From an uncultured SAR86 cluster bacterium (GTDB lineage Bacteria; Pseudomonadota; Gammaproteobacteria; Magnimaribacterales; Magnimaribacteraceae), in NCBI GenBank assembly GCA_902537425.1, contig CACBBD010000004.1, positions 1 through 64,000 of the forward strand: a stretch of 64,000 nucleotides of DNA. The letters run 5' to 3'. Numbering within the stretch: the first letter of the stretch is position 1; every line of letters starts with the position of its first letter. Shown here one piece after another: positions 32,233 through 42,793 of the stretch. The translations under genes were made by a program, and so were the position numbers. The notes beneath the pieces are model-generated. The model was not told the origin of the DNA and did not search any database. It saw only the letters and a list, made by a program, of their open reading frames with translations.

Positions 32233-33465
32233 ATGAACTTTATTCAAAATGAAATCGTGCTAGGAGTTTTAGTTTTTACAATTGCAGTCAATTTGATGGT
32301 TTTTATAATTCTTGGCGCAAGGAAGCTTTTAGTTTCTTCAGGTAATATCAGTATTTCTATGAACGATGCTGCGAAATCAATTGAGGTAGAGGCTGGAGGA
32401 AAATTGCTGCAAACTTTAGCTGCGCAGAATTTATTCTTATCATCTGCCTGTGGTGGAGGCGGAACTTGTGCTCAATGTAAATGTAAGGTTATAAGTGGTG
32501 GAGGATCTATTCTTCCAACTGAAGAATCTCATTTTACTAATAAAGAAAAAAAGGAAGGTTGGAGGCTATCTTGCCAAGTTCCTGTGAAAGACGATATGGA
32601 AATAGTAGTACCAGACGAAGTCTTTGGTGCTAGGAAATGGGAATGTGAAGTTATTTCAAATAAAAATGTTGCGACTTTTATTAAAGAACTTGTTCTCAAA
32701 TTACCTGAAGGAGAAGAAGTTGCTTTTAAAGCTGGCGGTTATGTTCAAATGGAAATTCCTCCATATGAATTAGATTACAAATCTTTTGATATTGAAGAAG
32801 AATATCATGGAGATTGGGATAGATTTGGTGTTTGGGAGAACTCCTCAAAGACACTTGAACCAGTCATTAGAGCTTACTCTATGGCCAATTATCCAAATGA
32901 AAAAGGAATAATGAAATTCAATATCAGAATTGCTTCACCTCCTCCTGGTACAGATTTTCCTGCAGGTGAAATGAGTTCTTATATTTTTAATTTAAAACAA
33001 GGCGATACTCTCACTATTTTTGGACCTTTTGGGGAATTTTTTGCGGAAGAGACTGACGCAGAGATGGTGTTTATTGGTGGCGGTGCAGGTATGGCGCCAA
33101 TGAGATCTCATATTTTTGATCAATTACTGAGATTAAACTCTAAACGCAAAATCACTTTCTTTTACGGAGCTAGAAGCTTAACAGAAATGTTCTACACAGA
33201 TGAATATGACAAATTAGCAGAAGAACATGATAATTTTGAATGGCATGTAGCCTTATCTGATCCTTTACCTGAAGACAATTGGGAAGGGCATACAGGCTTC
33301 ATCCATCAAGTCATTCATGATCAATATCTAAAGGATCATCCTTCACCAGAAGATTGTGAATATTATATGTGTGGTCCGCCTCCAATGATGGCTGCATGTT
33401 TTGATATGTTAGATAGCTTGGGCGTGGAGCCAGAAGCAATTAAATTTGATGATTTTGGAAGCTAA
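32233..33465 (+). CDS. nqrF: Na+-translocating NADH:quinone reductase subunit F
   Basis: 2Fe-2S ligands [41 protein letters not shown]-terminal KFDDFGS. Confidence 0.96.
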   Translation: MNFIQNEIVLGVLVFTIAVNLMVFIILGARKLLVSSGNISISMNDAAKSIEVEAGGKLLQTLAAQNLFLSSACGGGGTCAQCKCKVISGGGSILPTEESHFTNKEKKEGWRLSCQVPVKDDMEIVVPDEVFGARKWECEVISNKNVATFIKELVLKLPEGEEVAFKAGGYVQMEIPPYELDYKSFDIEEEYHGDWDRFGVWENSSKTLEPVIRAYSMANYPNEKGIMKFNIRIASPPPGTDFPAGEMSSYIFNLKQGDTLTIFGPFGEFFAEETDAEMVFIGGGAGMAPMRSHIFDQLLRLNSKRKITFFYGARSLTEMFYTDEYDKLAEEHDNFEWHVALSDPLPEDNWEGHTGFIHQVIHDQYLKDHPSPEDCEYYMCGPPPMMAACFDMLDSLGVEPEAIKFDDFGS

Positions 33466-34482
33466 TTGAATCAAAGCATTTTTTTATCTTCTTTAGCTCT
33501 TGTTTTTGTCATATTCTTAATCTTCAAGAATGATGATATAGCTGAGACTCAGATTTTTAAAGGCAGTATCATGGGTACTGGCTATAGCATTTCAATTCAA
33601 TCTGAAGTTTCAAGTCAAAATACACACTTTAAAGCATTCAACATCCTTCAAAAAGTTAACCAGGAAATGTCTACATATCTAGACGATTCTTTGATTTCAA
33701 AAGTAAATAAAGCTGAAGTTGGCATATGGATAACAGTTACTCAAGATTTTATAGAAGTTTTAGATTATGCCTTAGCTTTATGTAAAGAGACTCAAGGTAT
33801 CTATGACGTTTCTATTGGCAAATTAGTTAATCTGTGGGGGTTTGGTCCTGATGAAGTTTATGAAGAACCTTCTGAGGAAGAGGTATCTTATTTATCGTCT
33901 CAAGTTGGTTGTGGTTCAGTTATTCTAGACTCCTCAAACCTTTTAGTTAAAAAAGTTAAAGATATTGAATTAGATTTCTCATCAATAGCGAAGGGTTTTG
34001 CTATTGACAAGGTATATGATTTTTTAGATGAGCAGCAGAACATCAAAAGCTTTTTTATTGAGATAGGAGGAGAGATTCGATCCACTTCTTTAAAATCCAA
34101 TGATCAGCCCTGGAAAGCTGGAATAGTAAATCCATCAGATCAAGACAAGATCATATATACTTTTTTGTCTTCTAGTTTTGATTCTTTTGCCTTGGCAACT
34201 TCAGGGGATTATAGAAATTCAAGAATCCTTGATGAAAAAGAATTTAGTCACACCATGAATACTTTTTCTGGGGTTCCATCTAGTTTTTCAAAAAAATCTG
34301 TAACTGTTATTTCCGAAAACGCAATGAAAGCTGATGCGCTTGCAACAGCTCTCAATGCCATGAAATTAGAACAGGCTATTAATTATTCTAATAAGGAAGG
34401 AATAAAAGCCCTTTTTATTACAGAAATTGAAGGTCAAACTAAATTACTATTTTCTGACGACCTTGAACAAGTTAAAATATAA
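33466..34482 (+). CDS. apbE: FAD:protein FMN transferase
   Basis: IMGTGYSI, LDFSSIAKGFAIDKV, IEIGGEIRS; adjacent to nqrF; TTG start. Confidence 0.92.
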   Translation: MNQSIFLSSLALVFVIFLIFKNDDIAETQIFKGSIMGTGYSISIQSEVSSQNTHFKAFNILQKVNQEMSTYLDDSLISKVNKAEVGIWITVTQDFIEVLDYALALCKETQGIYDVSIGKLVNLWGFGPDEVYEEPSEEEVSYLSSQVGCGSVILDSSNLLVKKVKDIELDFSSIAKGFAIDKVYDFLDEQQNIKSFFIEIGGEIRSTSLKSNDQPWKAGIVNPSDQDKIIYTFLSSSFDSFALATSGDYRNSRILDEKEFSHTMNTFSGVPSSFSKKSVTVISENAMKADALATALNAMKLEQAINYSNKEGIKALFITEIEGQTKLLFSDDLEQVKI

Positions 34483-34484
34483 CT

Positions 34485-34661
34485 ATGTTGGAAATGCTCT
34501 TAATCTTTTTTGTTTTAATGTCTATTATCGGTATTATGTCAGTGGGTGTTCTCTTTGGAAAAAAACCTATAACCGGCTCTTGTGGAGGGCTAGCTGGTTT
34601 AGAACCAGGAAGAGAATGTGAGTTGTGTGGAGGAAATCCATCTAAATGCATAGAACAATAA
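34485..34661 (+). CDS. nqrM: Na+-NQR maturation protein NqrM (DUF539)
   Basis: 58 aa ORF not in the supplied track: MLEMLLIFFVLMSIIGIMSVGVLFGKKPITGSCGGLAGLEPGRECELCGGNPSKCIEQ. TM helix plus SCGGLAG and Cys cluster, in the usual position after apbE. Confidence 0.93.
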   Translation: MLEMLLIFFVLMSIIGIMSVGVLFGKKPITGSCGGLAGLEPGRECELCGGNPSKCIEQ

Positions 34662-34665
34662 AAAA

Positions 34666-34687
34666 GGGAGCCAAAGCTCCCTTTTTT
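34666..34687. terminator. Bidirectional intrinsic terminator between nqrM and aceA
   Basis: AAAAAGGGAGCCAAAGCTCCCTTTTTT; perfect 6-bp stem, A and T tracts either side, between convergent genes. Confidence 0.9.
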
Positions 34688-34698
34688 ATGAAAGTTAA

Positions 34699-36279
34699 TT
34701 AGAACTGATTCATAGTATTATCTTCACCTGAAGCCTTCAGAGCTGCCTCTCCAGCAAAATATTCTTTGTGATCATCTCCCATATCTGATCCAGCCATATT
34801 TTGATGTTTAACGCATGCAATGCCTTCACGTATTTCTTTTCTTTGAACACCTTTTACATAGCCAAGCATACCCTCTTCACCAAAATATTCTTTTGCAAGA
34901 TTATCAGTGGATAAAGCTGCAGTGTGGTAAGTGGGGAGGGTGATTAGATGATGGAAAATACCAGCTTGCTTCGCAGCATCCGCTTGAAATGTTCTTATTT
35001 TTTCATCAGCCTCTAGACCAAGTTCACTTGTGTCATATTTTTCATCCATTAGATTATCTCTGTCATAATCAGAAGTATCTTTTCCAGCCTTCTCCATTGC
35101 ATCAAAAACTTGCTGTCTAAAATTTAATGTCCAATTAAAGGAAGGACTATTGTTGTAAACAAGTTTTGCATTTGGAATAACTTTTCTAATTTCATCCATC
35201 ATTGCACCAATTTGACCAATGTGAGGTTTTTCTGTCTCTATCCAAATAAGATCTGCACCATTTTGAAGGCTGGTAACTGAATCTAAAATACATCTCGCCT
35301 CACCGGTGCCCTCCATAAATCTATATAGATTGCTTGGAAGCCTTCTAGGTCTAACAACTCTTCCATGATAGTTGATGAGAACATCACCGTGTTTCATTTG
35401 ATCCTCAGAAACCACTTCTAAATCTAGAAAAGAATTATATTGATCCCCAAGATCTCCTACTTCATGAGTAATTGCTATTTGCTTTGTCAAACCAGCCCCT
35501 AAAGAGTCAGTTCTTGCAACTATCACTCCGTCATCGACTCCCAACTCTAAAAAAGCATAGCGAACTGCATTTATTTTAGCCAAGAAATCTGCATGGGGGA
35601 CTGTCACTTTACCATCTTGGTGTCCGCATTGTTTTTCGTCAGAAACTTGATTTTCAATTTGAATACAACAGGCTCCGGCTTCAATCATTTGTTTAGCCAT
35701 TAGATAAGTGGCTTCTTCATTTCCAAAACCGGCATCAATATCTGCAATAATTGGAACAATGTGTGTTTGGAAGTTATCTATTTTATTTTGTATATCTGCT
35801 TTAGCGTCTTCTTCAGCCTCGTCTAATTGTCTAAATAAGTCTCCAAGTTCTCTAGCATCTGCTTGTTTTAAAAAGGTATAAAGTTCGTTTATCAAAGATG
35901 CGACTGTTGTTTTTTCGTGCATGGACTGGTCTGGAAGAGGTCCAAACTCAGATCTCAAGGCAGCAACCATCCAGCCAGACAGATATAAATACTTTTTATC
36001 TGTATTTCCAAAATGTTTCTTTATTGAAATAAGTTTTTGCTGTCCAATAAATCCATGCCAACAGCCTAAAGATTGTGTATAAGCTTCTGGATTAGCATCA
36101 TACTCATCCATATCCTTTCTCATTATGGCCGCAGTGTACCTGGCTATATCAAGACCTGATTGAAACTGATTTTGAAGTTTCATTCTTGCTGCACTTTCAG
36201 GTTCAATGTTTACATTGGAAGCATTACCTTTGTTTTTTAGATCGGTAAGTTCTTGTATTAAATCTTTATAAGACGCCAT
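34699..36279 (-). CDS. aceA: Isocitrate lyase (long form)
   Basis: 526 aa; ADIDAGFGNEEATYLMAKQMIEAGACCIQIENQVSDEKQCGHQDGKV, YNNSPSFNW. Confidence 0.93.
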   Translation of the reverse strand: MASYKDLIQELTDLKNKGNASNVNIEPESAARMKLQNQFQSGLDIARYTAAIMRKDMDEYDANPEAYTQSLGCWHGFIGQQKLISIKKHFGNTDKKYLYLSGWMVAALRSEFGPLPDQSMHEKTTVASLINELYTFLKQADARELGDLFRQLDEAEEDAKADIQNKIDNFQTHIVPIIADIDAGFGNEEATYLMAKQMIEAGACCIQIENQVSDEKQCGHQDGKVTVPHADFLAKINAVRYAFLELGVDDGVIVARTDSLGAGLTKQIAITHEVGDLGDQYNSFLDLEVVSEDQMKHGDVLINYHGRVVRPRRLPSNLYRFMEGTGEARCILDSVTSLQNGADLIWIETEKPHIGQIGAMMDEIRKVIPNAKLVYNNSPSFNWTLNFRQQVFDAMEKAGKDTSDYDRDNLMDEKYDTSELGLEADEKIRTFQADAAKQAGIFHHLITLPTYHTAALSTDNLAKEYFGEEGMLGYVKGVQRKEIREGIACVKHQNMAGSDMGDDHKEYFAGEAALKASGEDNTMNQF

Positions 36280-36326
36280 TTTTCTCCCTTTTTCGTTATT
36301 TGAATTGACTATTATTGCCTAAAACT

Positions 36327-36349
36327 ATTTCATCAAAACAAAATGAAAT
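36327..36349. promoter_or_regulatory. Inverted repeat upstream of aceA (possible operator)
   Basis: ATTTCAT-caaaacaaa-ATGAAAT, perfect 7-bp arms, in the 124-bp gap upstream of aceA. Confidence 0.35.
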
Positions 36350-36403
36350 CTAGCTTTGAGGAGGCGTAAGTTTAACCAGATATTGTTATAAATCAACTAA
36401 CTT

Positions 36404-37765
36404 TTAGGTCCTAGAAAGCTTCTCTGCGTAGCCTATATAGGAGAAAGGTGTTAATTCTAAAAGACGTTGCTTTTCGTCCTGCGGTATATCCATATTTTCT
36501 ATGAAATTTATTAAATCAGATCTATTTAAATCTTTACCTCTAGATAGTTTCTTCATTAATTCATAACCGTTAGGTATATTATTTTTTCTTATAATTGTTT
36601 GAATAGCTTCAGTAAGAACTTCCCAAGAATCATTTAAATCTTCAATTAATTTTTCATTATTTAATTCAAGTTTATCTAAACCTTTTAATAAGGAATTGAG
36701 TGCGATGTTTATGTATCCGAAACATATACCTAGGTTCCTCATGACGGTAGAGTCTGTCAGATCTCTTTGCCATCTTGATATGGTAACTGTGTTACTAATA
36801 TGAGTTAAGTTGGCATTAGCCATTCCGAAATTACCTTCTGCATTTTCAAAATCTATAGGATTGACCTTATGAGGCATGGTTGAAGAACCAACTTCGCCAT
36901 CTTTTAATTTCTGTTTGAAATAACCTAATGAAATGTACCCCCAAACATCCCTACTTAAGTCTATCAGAACATTGTTTAGCTTTACATAATCACCAAGCAG
37001 CAAGGCAATTGAGTCTTTTGGTTCAACTTGAGTAGTATGACTGTTGAAATCAAGCTTTAAGCTTTTAACAAAATCTTTGGATACTTTCTCCCAATCAATA
37101 TTTGGATAAGCAATATGATGAGCGTTATAGTTACCTACTGCTCCGTTAATTTTCCCTGTCATTTCATGTCGCTTTATCTCATTTGAAACTTTGTTTAATC
37201 TATGGAGGTAGTTTGAAAATTCTTTACCCATAGTAGTAGGAGAAGCATTTTGACCATGGGTTCTTGAAAGCATTGATTTTCCTGAATACCTTTTTGACAG
37301 AGATTTAATTTTTCTTTCTAGTTTAGTAATTAAAGCACCAATAATAGCTGAGGCATCTTTAATCATTAAAGCGTACGAAAGATTGTTTATATCTTCAGAA
37401 GTACATGCAAAATGTATAAATTCAGAATATTTGTCTAGTTTTTTCTGTTTTTTAAATTTTTCTTTTAAGAAATATTCAATAGCTTTGACATCATGATTAG
37501 TTTTGCTCTCAATGGCTTTGATACGTTTAGCATCATTGACATCAAAATTATTAATTAAATCATTGAGATAGGTGATTTCTTTAATATTTAATTTAGGAAG
37601 TTCTTTTATCTTCGAATTACTTGAGAGGTGCAGGAACCATTTTATTTCAATGATAACTCGGTATTTAATTAGCCCGAATTCGCTAGTTATAGGCCTTAAA
37701 TCTGATACAGATTGATTGTATCTGCCGTCTAAAGGCGAAATAGATAAAAGATTTTCAGATTTCAT
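36404..37765 (-). CDS. purB: Adenylosuccinate lyase
   Basis: LSISPLDGRYNQSVSDLRPI, SRTHGQNASPTTMGKEFSNYLHRL, VGSSTMPHKVNPIDFENAEGN. Confidence 0.96.
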   Translation of the reverse strand: MKSENLLSISPLDGRYNQSVSDLRPITSEFGLIKYRVIIEIKWFLHLSSNSKIKELPKLNIKEITYLNDLINNFDVNDAKRIKAIESKTNHDVKAIEYFLKEKFKKQKKLDKYSEFIHFACTSEDINNLSYALMIKDASAIIGALITKLERKIKSLSKRYSGKSMLSRTHGQNASPTTMGKEFSNYLHRLNKVSNEIKRHEMTGKINGAVGNYNAHHIAYPNIDWEKVSKDFVKSLKLDFNSHTTQVEPKDSIALLLGDYVKLNNVLIDLSRDVWGYISLGYFKQKLKDGEVGSSTMPHKVNPIDFENAEGNFGMANANLTHISNTVTISRWQRDLTDSTVMRNLGICFGYINIALNSLLKGLDKLELNNEKLIEDLNDSWEVLTEAIQTIIRKNNIPNGYELMKKLSRGKDLNRSDLINFIENMDIPQDEKQRLLELTPFSYIGYAEKLSRT

Positions 37766-37830
37766 ATTTCTATTATAACTTAATGTTTTTATTCCTTGCC
37801 TTGAAGATAAACTACATACAAACTATTGAT

Positions 37831-39111
37831 ATGGTAAAAATGTTTTTAGCTTTAGTTTTTTTCAGTATTAGCATTACAATCCATGCTAGAACATTAATTC
37901 ATGCTGGTTATTTATTTAATGCTGAAAATGGGACTATTGAACCTCAAATGTCAATCGTCATCGACCAAGACAGAATAACTAATGTTCTTGAAGGATACGT
38001 TAATCCAGAACCTGATGATATTTACCTAGACCTTACTGGTTATTATATTTTACCTGGGCTAATTGACATGCACGTTCATCTAACAAATCAAAGTTCAAGA
38101 AATGCTTATTTGGAGAGGGTAACTTTGAATGCTGCAGATTATGCTATCAGGGCAACAAAACACGCTGAAAACACTCTAATAGCAGGCTTTACAACTATTA
38201 GAAATTTGGGAGATTCAGATACGGTGACTATTTCCCTCAGAAATGCCATAAATAATGAAACCGTAATCGGACCCAGAATTTATTCTTCAGGCAAGACTAT
38301 CTCTACAACAGGAGGTCATGGCGATCCTTCAAACTCTCTTAACCAAAAATTAACCTCTGATTTAGGACCTAAAGATGGTGTCATGAATGGAGAGGAAGAA
38401 GCCATGGAGTCAGTAAGATTTCGTTATAAAGAAAATGCAGATCTTATTAAATTTACAGCAACTGGAGGAGTCCTGAGTAATGCTAATGATGGTCAAAATC
38501 CTCAAATGACATTAAGCGAGATGAAAGCAATTGTTTCGACTGCAAAAGATTATGGGTTTAAGGTAGCTGCTCATGCGCACGGCGCTGAAGGAATTAAAAG
38601 AGCTGTATTAGCTGGAGTAGATTCGATAGAACATGGAACATTAATGGATAACGAAGGCGCAGCTTTAATGAGGGATAGAGGAGTATATTATGTTCCAACT
38701 CTTTTAGCAGGAAAATGGGTTTCAGATAAAGCTCTTTTAGAGGGTTATTATCCTCCCTTTGTAGAGAAGAAGGCATTAGAAATAGGTCCAAAGCTTCAGT
38801 CTACCTTTTCAATGGCTTATCAAGCTGGCGTTAAGATTGCCTTTGGAACAGACAGCGGAGTTTCTCCGCATGGAGAAAACGCCAAAGAATTCTCTTTGAT
38901 GCTAAAAGGTGGCATGCCTGCAAAAGAAGCAATAATGAGTGCTACCATTTATGCAGCTGATTTATTGGGTGAAAAGGAAAACTTAGGAAGTATAGTAAAA
39001 GATAAATATGCGGATTTAATTGGAGTTTCAAGAAATCCTTTGGAGGATATATCAATTCTTGAGACAGTAGATTTTGTAATGAAAGGAGGTAAGGTTGTAA
39101 AAGAGCCTTAA
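37831..39111 (+). CDS. Secreted amidohydrolase family protein
   Basis: Signal-like MVKMFLALVFFSISITIHA from ATG 37831; GLIDMHVHLT, AHAHGAEGIKRAVLAGVDSIEHGT, FGTDSGVSPHG. Confidence 0.9.
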   Translation: MVKMFLALVFFSISITIHARTLIHAGYLFNAENGTIEPQMSIVIDQDRITNVLEGYVNPEPDDIYLDLTGYYILPGLIDMHVHLTNQSSRNAYLERVTLNAADYAIRATKHAENTLIAGFTTIRNLGDSDTVTISLRNAINNETVIGPRIYSSGKTISTTGGHGDPSNSLNQKLTSDLGPKDGVMNGEEEAMESVRFRYKENADLIKFTATGGVLSNANDGQNPQMTLSEMKAIVSTAKDYGFKVAAHAHGAEGIKRAVLAGVDSIEHGTLMDNEGAALMRDRGVYYVPTLLAGKWVSDKALLEGYYPPFVEKKALEIGPKLQSTFSMAYQAGVKIAFGTDSGVSPHGENAKEFSLMLKGGMPAKEAIMSATIYAADLLGEKENLGSIVKDKYADLIGVSRNPLEDISILETVDFVMKGGKVVKEP

Positions 39112-39117
39112 GAACAA

Positions 39118-39729
39118 ATGAAATTATTTAATTCAATGGGTCCAAACCCACATGTAGTCAGAATGTTTATAGCTGAACTCGGTCTTGATATTGAAACTAT
39201 TGAAGTTGATTTGATGGCTGGTGAAAATAGACAAGAAGAACATCTAAAAAGAAATCCTTCTGGTCAAATGCCTGCTTTGGAGCTTGATAATGGAGATTAC
39301 TTAGCAGAAATAACAGCAATTTGTGAATTTTTAGATGAAATAAATGGTCATAGTGATCTTATAGGTAAAACGCCTGAAGAAAGAGCTGAGACAAAAATGT
39401 GGGTTCGAAGAATTGATCTACAAATTATTGAGCCTTTAACAAATGGTTTTAGATCTGCTGAAGGATATGAACTCTTTAAAGATAGATTACATCTAATACC
39501 TCAAGCTGCAGATGATTTAAAGATGATTGCACAAGAACGACTACAATGGCTTGATAAACAACTTGAAGGAAAAGAATTTATTTGTGGTGATAGATTTACT
39601 CTAGCTGACATCATGCTTTATTGCTTCTTAAATTTTGGTGCTTCTGTTGGTCAAGTTATTAACGAGGAAAATAAAAATATTTCTAATCTTTATTCTAGAT
39701 TAAGTGAGTTGGATTCAGCTTCAGCCTGA
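39118..39729 (+). CDS. Glutathione S-transferase family protein
   Basis: Thioredoxin-fold N-terminus (NPHVVRMFIAELGLDIE), NPSGQMPALELDNGDYLAEITAICEFLDE, GDRFTLADIMLY. Confidence 0.9.
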   Translation: MKLFNSMGPNPHVVRMFIAELGLDIETIEVDLMAGENRQEEHLKRNPSGQMPALELDNGDYLAEITAICEFLDEINGHSDLIGKTPEERAETKMWVRRIDLQIIEPLTNGFRSAEGYELFKDRLHLIPQAADDLKMIAQERLQWLDKQLEGKEFICGDRFTLADIMLYCFLNFGASVGQVINEENKNISNLYSRLSELDSASA

Positions 39730-39818
39730 TGGATAAAGAGGAAAGAATAAGAGCTTGGCTTTGTACTTTGGTTGTTATTATTGTGCTAACTCTCTGGATC
39801 GTTTCTGCTTTTGTCTGA
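39729..39818 (+). CDS. Putative small single-TM membrane protein (29 aa)
   Basis: MDKEERIRAWLCTLVVIIVLTLWIVSAFV; TGATG overlap with the GST stop, and its TGA directly abuts the GIY-YIG ATG. Confidence 0.5.
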   Translation: MDKEERIRAWLCTLVVIIVLTLWIVSAFV

Positions 39819-40079
39819 ATGAAATGGTGCGTGTATATTTTGAAGTGCTCTGACGGTAGTTTATATACCGGAATTAGTAACAGTCTTTCTGAAAGAATTG
39901 ACACTCATAATTCTGGTAAAGGAGCAAAATATACTAAAAGTCGACTTCCAGTTACTCTTGTTTATGTAGAACATACTCACGATAAAAGTAGATCTCTAAA
40001 AAGAGAGATTGAGATTAAGAAGCTTACTAGATCTAGGAAAATAGAATTAATTAATGGTGCAAATCTCACCACCGCCTAA
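39819..40079 (+). CDS. GIY-YIG domain protein (UPF0213/YhbQ-like)
   Basis: MKWCVYILKCSDGSLYTGISNSLSERIDTHNSGKGAKYTKSRLPVTLVY. Confidence 0.9.
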   Translation: MKWCVYILKCSDGSLYTGISNSLSERIDTHNSGKGAKYTKSRLPVTLVYVEHTHDKSRSLKREIEIKKLTRSRKIELINGANLTTA

Positions 40080-41114
40080 ACATTTTTCATTTTTATAAAT
40101 TACTACTGATTGACCCGGTGTGACAGATCTTTGCGGTTTATCAAATTTTACATTCAAAGCATTATCTTCAACATAGATTTCACATTTCTGATCTTCCTGC
40201 CTGTATCTTACCTTGGCAGTTCCCTCGAAGCTTATCGGCAGTGAATCTTCGAGTTTAAAGAGATTCTTTGTTGACAATTCTCTAGAAAATAATAGAGGAT
40301 GGTCATTACCTTGGACGCATAAGAGTTCATTAGTTTTAAGATTCTTCTTAGCTACATACCAGGGAAGATCGGGAGATCCTTTAACACCGCCGATTCCTAG
40401 ACCTTGTCTTTGCCCTAAGGTATAAAAAACTAATCCCTGATGAATTCCTATCACATCACCATTCTCATTTATTATGTTACCTTCCTGACCTGATAGATAG
40501 CTGGCTACAAATTCAGGAAAAGGCCTTTCACCGATAAAACAAATACCTGTACTATCCTTTTTATTGCTTGTTATAAGACTATTCTCTTTTGCTATTTGCC
40601 TCACATTCTCTTTTTTAAGTTCCCCCAATGGGAATATGGTTTTTTTTAAAACTTCTTTATCTATTGCGTGTAAGAAATAAGATTGATCTTTAGAATTATC
40701 TATACCTTTATATAAGCCTTGATTATCAGTTATCGCATAATGCCCGGTAGCTATAAAGTCATAATCATTAGACATTGCGTAATTATAAAATTCTTTAAAT
40801 TTAATCTCTTTGTTGCATAAAATATCCGGATTAGGTGTATTTCCAGTCACTAATTCAGATAGAAAATAAGAAAAGACTGACTCTTTGTATTCCTTTGAAA
40901 AACTTATTTGTTCTAAAGGAATTTTTAATTGATCAGACACAAACACTGCATCCATGAAATCTTCTTTTGCGCTGCAATATGGAGAGCCATCATCATCATC
41001 CCAGTTTTTCATAAAAAGGGCATGTACTTCATAACCTTGTTCTTTTAACAACAAAGCTGTAACAGATGAATCTACTCCTCCAGATAGTCCAACTAGTACT
41101 TTTCCTTTACTCAT
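40047..41114 (-). CDS. mnmA: tRNA-specific 2-thiouridylase MnmA
   Basis: VLVGLSGGVDSSVTALLLKEQGYEVHALFMKNWDDDDGSPYCSAKEDFMDA, STGICFIGERPF, LGQRQGLGIGG. Confidence 0.96.
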   Translation of the reverse strand: MSKGKVLVGLSGGVDSSVTALLLKEQGYEVHALFMKNWDDDDGSPYCSAKEDFMDAVFVSDQLKIPLEQISFSKEYKESVFSYFLSELVTGNTPNPDILCNKEIKFKEFYNYAMSNDYDFIATGHYAITDNQGLYKGIDNSKDQSYFLHAIDKEVLKKTIFPLGELKKENVRQIAKENSLITSNKKDSTGICFIGERPFPEFVASYLSGQEGNIINENGDVIGIHQGLVFYTLGQRQGLGIGGVKGSPDLPWYVAKKNLKTNELLCVQGNDHPLLFSRELSTKNLFKLEDSLPISFEGTAKVRYRQEDQKCEIYVEDNALNVKFDKPQRSVTPGQSVVIYKNEKCLGGGEICTIN

Positions 41115-41123
41115 TTAGCTCAA

Positions 41124-41152
41124 TTAACCTATTTACCTAAATAATATATAAT
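41124..41152 (+). promoter_or_regulatory. Predicted sigma70 promoter for icd
   Basis: TTAACC - 17 nt - TATAAT, 32 bp upstream of the icd ATG. Confidence 0.5.
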
Positions 41153-41183
41153 GCACCACCAATTTTAATTATACAGAGCAATC

Positions 41184-42443
41184 ATGGAATTTGAGCACAT
41201 AATAGAACCTAAAGGTGGTTCTAAAATATCAGTGGATTCTTCAGGAAAACTTATAGTACCTGACAATCCTATAGTTCCCTTTATCGAAGGAGATGGTATA
41301 GGTTCCGATATTACACCTGCTATGATTAGTGTAGTTGATAGTGCGGTAGAGAAGTCTTATGGTGGTAAGAAGAAGATTGAATGGATGGAAATATACTGCG
41401 GCGAGAAGTCTACAATGGTTTATGGAGAAGATAATTGGCTTCCGCCTGAAACACTTAGAGCTTTAGAAATTTATCTTGTAGGAATTAAGGGCCCATTAAC
41501 CACTCCAGTAGGAGGTGGTATTAGGTCCTTAAATGTTGCTTTGAGGCAAGAATTAGATCTTTACGTATGTCAAAGGCCGGTTAGATATTTTAACGGAGTA
41601 CCAAGCCCAGTTGTGTCTCCTGAGAAAACAGATATGGTGATTTTCAGAGAAAATTCTGAGGACATTTATGCTGGTATTGAATGGGAAGCAGGGACTGAAG
41701 AGGCTGATAAAGTAATAAAGTTTTTTACTGAAGAAATGGGTGTAACAAAAATAAGATTTATGGAAAATTGTGGAATAGGTGTCAAACCAGTTTCTAAGCA
41801 GGGTACAGAGAGATTAGTAGACAAAGCTATCCAGTACGCTATAAACAATGATAGGGACTCTGTTACCTTGGTTCACAAAGGTAACATAATGAAGTTTACC
41901 GAAGGTTCTTTTAAAGATTGGGGTTATCAATTTGCAGTTTCAAAGTATGATGCCAAAGAATTAGACGGAGGACCATGGCATACATTAACTAACCCAATTA
42001 CAGGAAAAGAAATAGTTATTAAAGATGTTATAGCCGATGCTTTTCTTCAGCAAATACTTACAAGACCTGACGAGTATAGTGTTATAGCTACTTTAAATTT
42101 AAATGGTGACTATATTTCTGATGCTTTAGCGGCAGAAGTAGGAGGGATAGGAATAGCACCAGGTGCAAACTTAGGTGAAAAAATAGCATTATTCGAAGCG
42201 ACTCATGGAACTGCTCCAAAATATGCTGGATTAGATAAAGTTAATCCAGGATCATTAATTCTTTCAGCAGAAATGATGTTGAGATACATGGGTTGGATGG
42301 AGGCTGCAGATTTAATAATTGAAGGTTTAGCTAGAACGATCAGTCAAAAAACTGTTACTTACGATTTCGAGAGGCTTATGAGTGGGGCAAGCCTATTAAA
42401 ATGCTCTGAATTTGGAGAGGCAATAATTTCAAATATGGATTAA
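41184..42443 (+). CDS. icd: Isocitrate dehydrogenase (NADP+)
   Basis: [17 protein letters not shown]-like start, [68 protein letters not shown]. Confidence 0.96.
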   Translation: MEFEHIIEPKGGSKISVDSSGKLIVPDNPIVPFIEGDGIGSDITPAMISVVDSAVEKSYGGKKKIEWMEIYCGEKSTMVYGEDNWLPPETLRALEIYLVGIKGPLTTPVGGGIRSLNVALRQELDLYVCQRPVRYFNGVPSPVVSPEKTDMVIFRENSEDIYAGIEWEAGTEEADKVIKFFTEEMGVTKIRFMENCGIGVKPVSKQGTERLVDKAIQYAINNDRDSVTLVHKGNIMKFTEGSFKDWGYQFAVSKYDAKELDGGPWHTLTNPITGKEIVIKDVIADAFLQQILTRPDEYSVIATLNLNGDYISDALAAEVGGIGIAPGANLGEKIALFEATHGTAPKYAGLDKVNPGSLILSAEMMLRYMGWMEAADLIIEGLARTISQKTVTYDFERLMSGASLLKCSEFGEAIISNMD

Positions 42444-42793
42444 TGCTTTCAGTAAAAAATAATAAAAATCGCGAAGACCAAAATCAAGACACTTCTTCAG
42501 TAGCAACTTTAGAAAAACCTAAAGTTAAGAAACCCTCCCTTTATAGAGTTATCCTCCTTAATGATGATTACACTCCTATGGAGTTTGTAGTCTATGTATT
42601 GCAAATATTTTTTGGTTTTGATGGTGATAAGGCCCAGCAAATAATGTTAGCTGTTCATACACATGGAAAGGGAGTTTGTGGTATCTTTACCAAAGAAGTG
42701 GCAGAAACTAAGAGCGCTCAAGTAAATAATTTCGCTAAAGAAAATGGTCACCCGCTATTAAGCGATATTGAGGAAATTGACGAAGATGATTAA
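42443..42793 (+). CDS. clpS: ATP-dependent Clp protease adaptor ClpS
   Basis: [48 protein letters not shown]. Confidence 0.95.
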   Translation: MLSVKNNKNREDQNQDTSSVATLEKPKVKKPSLYRVILLNDDYTPMEFVVYVLQIFFGFDGDKAQQIMLAVHTHGKGVCGIFTKEVAETKSAQVNNFAKENGHPLLSDIEEIDEDD

